Assembly (NCBI GenBank): GCA_025201705.1
Contig: MU617473.1
Location: 1 to 12,468 of the forward strand
Reading direction: 5' to 3'
Length of the DNA stretch: 12,468 nucleotides
Source: Dissophora ornata
Lineage: Eukaryota; Mortierellomycota; Mortierellomycetes; Mortierellales; Mortierellaceae
Made by a program: the position numbers and the translations under genes. Below are positions 8,976 to 12,468 of this stretch, piece after piece; positions within the stretch are counted from its first letter, which is position 1, and every line of letters starts with the position of its first letter. The notes beneath the pieces were generated by a model. It saw only the letters and a list, made by a program, of their open reading frames with translations, was not told where the DNA came from and ran no database searches.

Positions 8976-10600
8976 ATGGATCTGCTGAACATTCGATCCC
9001 ACTTCAATGAGAGTACCAGGCAAGCAGCTAGTACCTTCCTAACGCCACTCACCAATGCCATTGGCGAACAGCGCCGACTGGTCGAGAGTCTGGCGATTGT
9101 CTCCAAAGTCAGAGTCGATGAATGCAAGCACATGATGACATGGAGCAAGTACCAGGTACGAGTTCATCATTCCACTCTTTCCTGCTCCTCCTGAAACAAT
9201 CGTTGCTCTCACTTGCACCTATGCTAACTAGTACGCTTACTTTAAATAGACCGAAGACCTTGGGGTAAAAACATGCGAATTACGCGCAAAGGATTCACCT
9301 TTCCCCGTCCCACGTCGCGTATATCGCCTTCTCATTTCTTTCTCTCTGGATTGTAACTGCTTTTAGGATGTGCTCTTGAAACTGAACCTCCTCATCCGCA
9401 AAATCAGTGACTATGAGATCCGCTTCGGGACGCAGTATGAAGGGTTTCGCGAAAAGATAAAGTATCTTCGCACCAAGGACAACACACTTTGCGAGATGGG
9501 TCGTCTTCAAACGGACCTTCAGACCAAGATTTATGAGAGCTCCAAAAGCAAACTTCGTTCTGCCAAGGCACTCTTACTTCAAAAGGAACTTGATGACATC
9601 CAGAAGGATAGCGAACCTCAGGAGACTCAACTCCAGTATCTTAAACGGAGACTCATCAAGGAAGCTTACACGGAGCAGATGAACGCAATTGTCGAGTTGG
9701 GAAAGAAAATGCAAATCATTGGCGAGCATGGCATGCTGTTGATAGAACATATTGACTTGACGTGCACTACCGACTCTTACGATGATGGTAAGAAAGGAGC
9801 GTATGACCTTTTTCTGCGTGTGGAAAGCGTTAGCCTTTTTCCTTGTTCCTAAGTGATATCACACACCCTTTTTTCAAACGATTCATGGCTCTCTAGGACA
9901 TGAGACGGAGGATATTCTTAAAGCTGCTCGAATTGCCCTTGAGAACTGGGATCAGCACGGGATCGTGGATCCTCAGGTAGCCACAGCACATCCACCTCCA
10001 CCTTCATCCATCTCTCTCTCGGGGACACTTTCAAAGAGCGACACGAGCGAGTCCTTGAATTCTCAAAAGTCTAAGGCCTCTGTTGTGATTTCGAAAGATG
10101 TTCCACCTCTGCCCCCTCGATCACTCGAAGGATCCCCGGCTCCAGGACCACTCAAGCTTGGACATGACAACGAAGACGATGAATTCATTTCAGAGGTGGG
10201 GCGACTGCGGCACCTAGAAGATTTGGAGATCAAACAAGCCCTGGAACTGAGCCTCGCCGCAGCCTCACCATCCGTCAAAGGAAAGGACATTGATGACTTG
10301 AACCTATCAGCTGAGGAGCTTCGTTTTGTGATGGGCGGTATGGAGCCCGAGACATCGAAGACAGCGTCCAAGAGGCAGTCATTACTAGCAACAACAGCGG
10401 TCAAATCTGCTAGCAGCAACAGCAGTATCAGCAAGGCAAGCAAGGATCCTCAGCTTGAGCAGGACTTGGTCACTGCCAAGGTAACGAGCGCCCCAAAAGT
10501 TATCAGGGTCTCTGAATCTCATGCCGGCCATGTTCAGTCACACCAGGCCCCGCGACCGTGGGTGTCTGTGAAGAAACCCAAAAAGCCAGAGGATAATGAG

Positions 10601-10631
<31 letters not shown>

Positions 10632-11384
10632 TTGTGGCGGAAGAGCTTGGAGATTCGTCGGTTCCAGCCGAGACAATGGGCGAAGATTCGTCGGTTCCAG
10701 CCGAGACGATGGGCGAAGATCCGGATTTTAAACCGAGGCCGATGACACGCAGAAACACGGCTGCAGAGTATTACAAGGCATTGCAGCAGCAGCAACTGCC
10801 ACTGGAGAGTATGGGCACTGAACCAGGAGTAGCTCCCGAGAGTATGGGTGAGAGTGGCCCATATGAGAGCAACGTTCCACATGTTCCCATGCCACAGATA
10901 CCCCTGCTCGATGACATTCGACGAGAAAAGATTCAAGCTGGCCAACAGCAACAACAGGACCAGCCACCGCCATCACCCTTCCCACTTTCCCCCGAGTTGC
11001 AGTACCTCCAAGTCAACTCGCCTCAGATCCCACCTCCTCAGACACCTCTAATGCTATCTGCCTCCCAGCGCACGGATGGATTGCGCTCGCTTCCTATTTC
11101 CTTGACGCCTACACCGGCCATGTACCAGAATGCATCTTACAAGCCCTCCACAACCTATGTTCCACATTCTGCCAAAGGAAGGAACCGTCTTTCAGGCTCT
11201 GTGACACCGCCACCGCCATCGTCTAATGAATTCGCTCAACTTGCGCAGCAAAAGGCTTACCAGCTCGCTCACCAAAAATCCTATCAATTGGAGAACCAGA
11301 AATCTTACCAAGAGGCCTACCAACAACAAACTACGCAGCAGTTGGATGGTGATGGATCGTCTTATCCGAGCAACAACAACAACG

Positions 11385-11465
<81 letters not shown>

Positions 11466-11803
11466 GGCGCAATAATAATTCGCGACAACAACAACAACAA
11501 CAACAACAACAGAAGCAGCTGCACGACTTTTATTTTACCCCACATGAACAGGCCTTCCAACAACAACAGACACAACAATACCAACAGCAAAATCCAGGAA
11601 GGGGACCCTCACAGCACACGGCCTGGAATTGGGGCTATCCAGTGTTTAACGCCAATGCGGATCATTCTTCGTACAGGGAAGAGAATTACGGACAGGACGG
11701 AGGACCTTCGCCTTCGCCTTCACACATCTCACTAATTCCCGTAGATAATGGTTCTAGACCGAGCACACCAACCATGGACCATGCGTATAAAGTAGAACTC
11801 TGA
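8976..11803 (+). CDS. Pil1/BAR-domain eisosome-like protein with a long disordered tail
   Basis: Four exons: 8976-9155, 9250-9264 (15-nt microexon), 9367-9787, 9897-11803 (stop TGA), joining to 840 aa. Residues 1-230 fit the Pil1/Lsp1 BAR family in order: an N-terminal block with Phe/Leu-rich amphipathic start, LVESLAIVSKVRVDEC and MTWSKYQTEDLGDVLLKLN, KISDYEIRF, then EPQETQLQYLKRRLIKEAYTEQMNAIVELGKKMQIIGEHGMLLIEHID, and finally GHETEDILKAARIALENW. Pil1 proteins polymerise into half-tubes that bind PI(4,5)P2 and shape eisosome furrows at the plasma membrane. The tail from about 230 is disordered: SH3-ligand PPLPPR (275-280), a UIM-like helix (312-328), poly-Ala (441-449), two 11-residue copies ending ETMGE, three 8-residue QK(A/S)YQ units, and Asn and Gln tracts. 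At 840 aa it is more than twice yeast Pil1. The domain assignment rests on motif order by eye; a sorting-nexin-like or generic BAR protein is the alternative. Confidence 0.85.
9250..9264 (+). other. 15-nt microexon (TEDLG) in the Pil1-like gene
   Basis: AG at 9248-9249 and GT at 9265-9266 bound five in-phase codons. Introns of 94 and 102 nt flank it. Including it preserves the spacing of the first BAR helix between WSKYQ and DVLLKLNLLI. Skipping it would keep the frame and delete five residues. Confidence 0.75.
10103..10120 (+). other. SH3-ligand motif PPLPPR in the Pil1-like tail
   Basis: The residues fit the class II PxxPxR pattern and sit in a disordered Ser/Pro-rich stretch just after the BAR domain, where docking motifs for endocytic SH3 proteins are typical. 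Function is inferred from the motif alone. Confidence 0.5.
10214..10264 (+). other. Ubiquitin-interacting motif (UIM) match in the Pil1-like tail
   Basis: LEDLEIKQALELSLAAA carries the UIM hallmarks in register: an acidic lead (ED.E), a hydrophobic residue, then Ala and, four residues on, Ser (IKQALELSLA). It is predicted to be a lone helix in an otherwise disordered region, as UIMs usually are. Confidence 0.6.
10601..10627 (+). repeat. (GCT)9 poly-Ala-coding repeat
   Basis: Nine GCT codons in a row give a poly-alanine tract in the disordered tail of the Pil1-like protein. Confidence 0.95.
10652..10717 (+). repeat. 33-nt coding tandem duplication (two copies)
   Basis: Copies at 10652-10684 and 10685-10717 differ at one silent base (ACA versus ACG). 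Each encodes DSSVPAETMGE. Two looser relatives (LESMG, PESMGE) follow within about 120 nt, which suggests an older repeat family. Confidence 0.95.
11249..11320 (+). repeat. Three tandem 24-nt units encoding QK(A/S)YQ octapeptides
   Basis: Units at 11249-11272, 11273-11296 and 11297-11320 encode QKAYQLAH, QKSYQLEN and QKSYQEAY. Period and reading frame are exact, while DNA identity is moderate, so the repeat is old and held at protein level. Confidence 0.9.
11372..11512 (+). repeat. CAA/AAC microsatellite encoding poly-Asn then poly-Gln
   Basis: Four AAC codons, one GAC, then 26 AAC codons (to 11464) encode Asn. A 21-nt interruption (RRNNNSR) follows, then eight CAA plus one CAG encode nine Gln. 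Length is likely to vary between strains and to be hard to sequence exactly. Confidence 0.95.
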
Positions 11804-11864
11804 CAGACAGACAGACAGACAGATAGGGTAGACAGACAGATAGGGTAAACAGACAGACAGGGGA
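11802..11864 (+). repeat. GACA tetranucleotide repeat with 17-nt higher-order units, overlapping the stop
   Basis: The (GACA)n run starts inside the TGA stop codon. Two identical 17-nt units (11814-11830 and 11831-11847: two GACA then GATAGGGTA) and a diverged third follow in the 3' UTR. Confidence 0.9.
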
Positions 11865-12108
11865 GAGAGAGATGACGAAATGAGAAGGCATTAAAAAAAA
11901 ATTGTGCAATAGTGCCCCCTTTTGCCCAACACTGCGATTTCAGTTTGACGACGTGACCCTTGATAGAGTTTGTGAGGTCAGCAACAGGATGTATGCGCCA
12001 CTATCCTCGAAATTACTAGCCTGCCATAATGCGGCATCTCCCTATCTCCTTGGATGTTGTCATGAACCCCCATCAGCGATTCACCAAGCGCGCTTCAGGA
12101 CTCGGAGA

Positions 12109-12120
12109 TACAGTACTGTA
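12109..12120. repeat. Perfect 12-bp palindrome TACAGTACTGTA
   Basis: The sequence equals its own reverse complement. It lies in intergenic DNA about 100 bp before a TATA-like box. It could be a dimeric transcription-factor site or chance. Confidence 0.5.
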
Positions 12121-12214
12121 GTCTAGCATTAACTTTGCTCAGCAAAAATGCCTACTCTGCGCATTTTAGATTTCCCACTTTTGCACTGTGCTTAGGGCTA
12201 GACACTGTTTCAGA

Positions 12215-12224
12215 TATATAAAAG
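12215..12224 (+). promoter_or_regulatory. TATA-like box (TATATAAAAG)
   Basis: This is a good match to a TATA element, with its orientation favouring plus-strand transcription. No start codon followed by a convincing coding exon is seen before the window ends, so its target is unknown. Confidence 0.3.
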
Positions 12225-12468
12225 TCTATGCACTGGCTGGTTCTGAGTATTTCCTTGAGGCCACATTCAAACAATTGCTATATTTGCTATGTTTGCTCCC
12301 AACTGCACATTAAGAAATTGATCTTGATGATGTGCCTAGAACAGCCTTTGGCTGGCTTCTCCCTCCCCCCCCCCCCTCCCCACGATAAGCTTACATTAAT
12401 ACAATTACTGCAACAGTGCGTATTAGGGGGAATGTATTGCATTATGTATTATACGGTGTAGCACAATC

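Larger units (their letters stand above)
11804..12468. other. Non-coding region downstream of the Pil1-like gene
   Basis: After the GACA repeat comes an A run near 11893-11901, then sequence with no supported coding exon. It contains a perfect 12-bp palindrome (12109-12120), a TATA-like box (12215-12224) and a 12-C run at 12365-12376. It may include the 5' region of a gene beyond the right edge. Confidence 0.6.

Noticed and set aside
11226..11735. Poly-Thr-rich 169-aa frame across the CAA/AAC repeat
   Set aside because: It is the third reading of the same microsatellite; the Asn/Gln frame is the one continuous with the BAR domain.
11902..12126. 74-aa open frame downstream of the Pil1-like gene
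   Set aside because: Composition is random-like, with no recognisable motif or splice partner; likely a chance frame.
1..12468. Transposons, CRISPR arrays, viral insertions, tRNA or rRNA genes
   Set aside because: No terminal repeats with transposase-like frames, no regular repeat-spacer pattern, no cloverleaf-like sequences and no viral-type proteins were seen.

Overview
This window comes from a nuclear fungal genome. Four protein genes are present, all interrupted by many short introns (about 89-340 nt) with GT-AG borders (one appears to be GC-AG). Two of the proteins point to fungi: a Pil1-type eisosome protein, and long 'metazoan-like' forms of VPS51 and DNAJC17 of the kind kept by early-diverging fungi. 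Intron density, long Asn/Gln/Ser-rich inserts and trinucleotide microsatellites suggest a mucoromycote or mortierellomycete, but that lineage call is an inference. I see no mobile element, CRISPR array, virus, plasmid or tRNA/rRNA gene.

Layout. (1) 124-2674, plus strand: the 3' part of a DEK-family chromatin gene. The 5' exon(s) lie off the left edge, and the visible part encodes 532 residues: pseudo-SAP/SAP DEK core, then an HMG-box-like segment, then a long histone-H1-like Lys/Ala/Pro tail. (2) 6816-3059, minus strand: a complete eight-exon VPS51 gene (999 aa), the GARP/EARP tethering subunit. It converges on the DEK gene across a 384-bp spacer with an AGT microsatellite. (3) 7073-8645, plus strand: a complete five-exon DNAJC17/Cwf23 gene (374 aa), a J-domain plus RRM spliceosome cofactor. 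It is divergent from VPS51 across a 256-bp presumed bidirectional promoter. (4) 8976-11803, plus strand: a complete four-exon gene for an 840-aa protein with an N-terminal Pil1/BAR-type domain and a very long disordered tail. The tail carries a ubiquitin-interacting-motif match, an SH3-ligand motif, tandem peptide repeats, and poly-Asn/poly-Gln tracts. (5) 11804-12468: non-coding, with a GACA repeat at the stop codon, a 12-bp palindrome, a TATA-like box and a C tract.

All exon junctions were worked out by hand from splice consensus, reading-frame continuity and remembered family features; exon lengths sum to intact frames in every gene. The four genes do not form a pathway: DEK acts on chromatin, DNAJC17 in splicing, VPS51 in endosome-to-Golgi tethering and the Pil1-like protein at the plasma membrane. 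They read as ordinary euchromatic neighbours. The most unusual content is domain architecture (DEK core with HMG box and H1-like tail; Pil1/BAR domain with a UIM and a huge disordered tail) and gene structure (15-nt microexon, GC-AG intron, 36-nt terminal exon).
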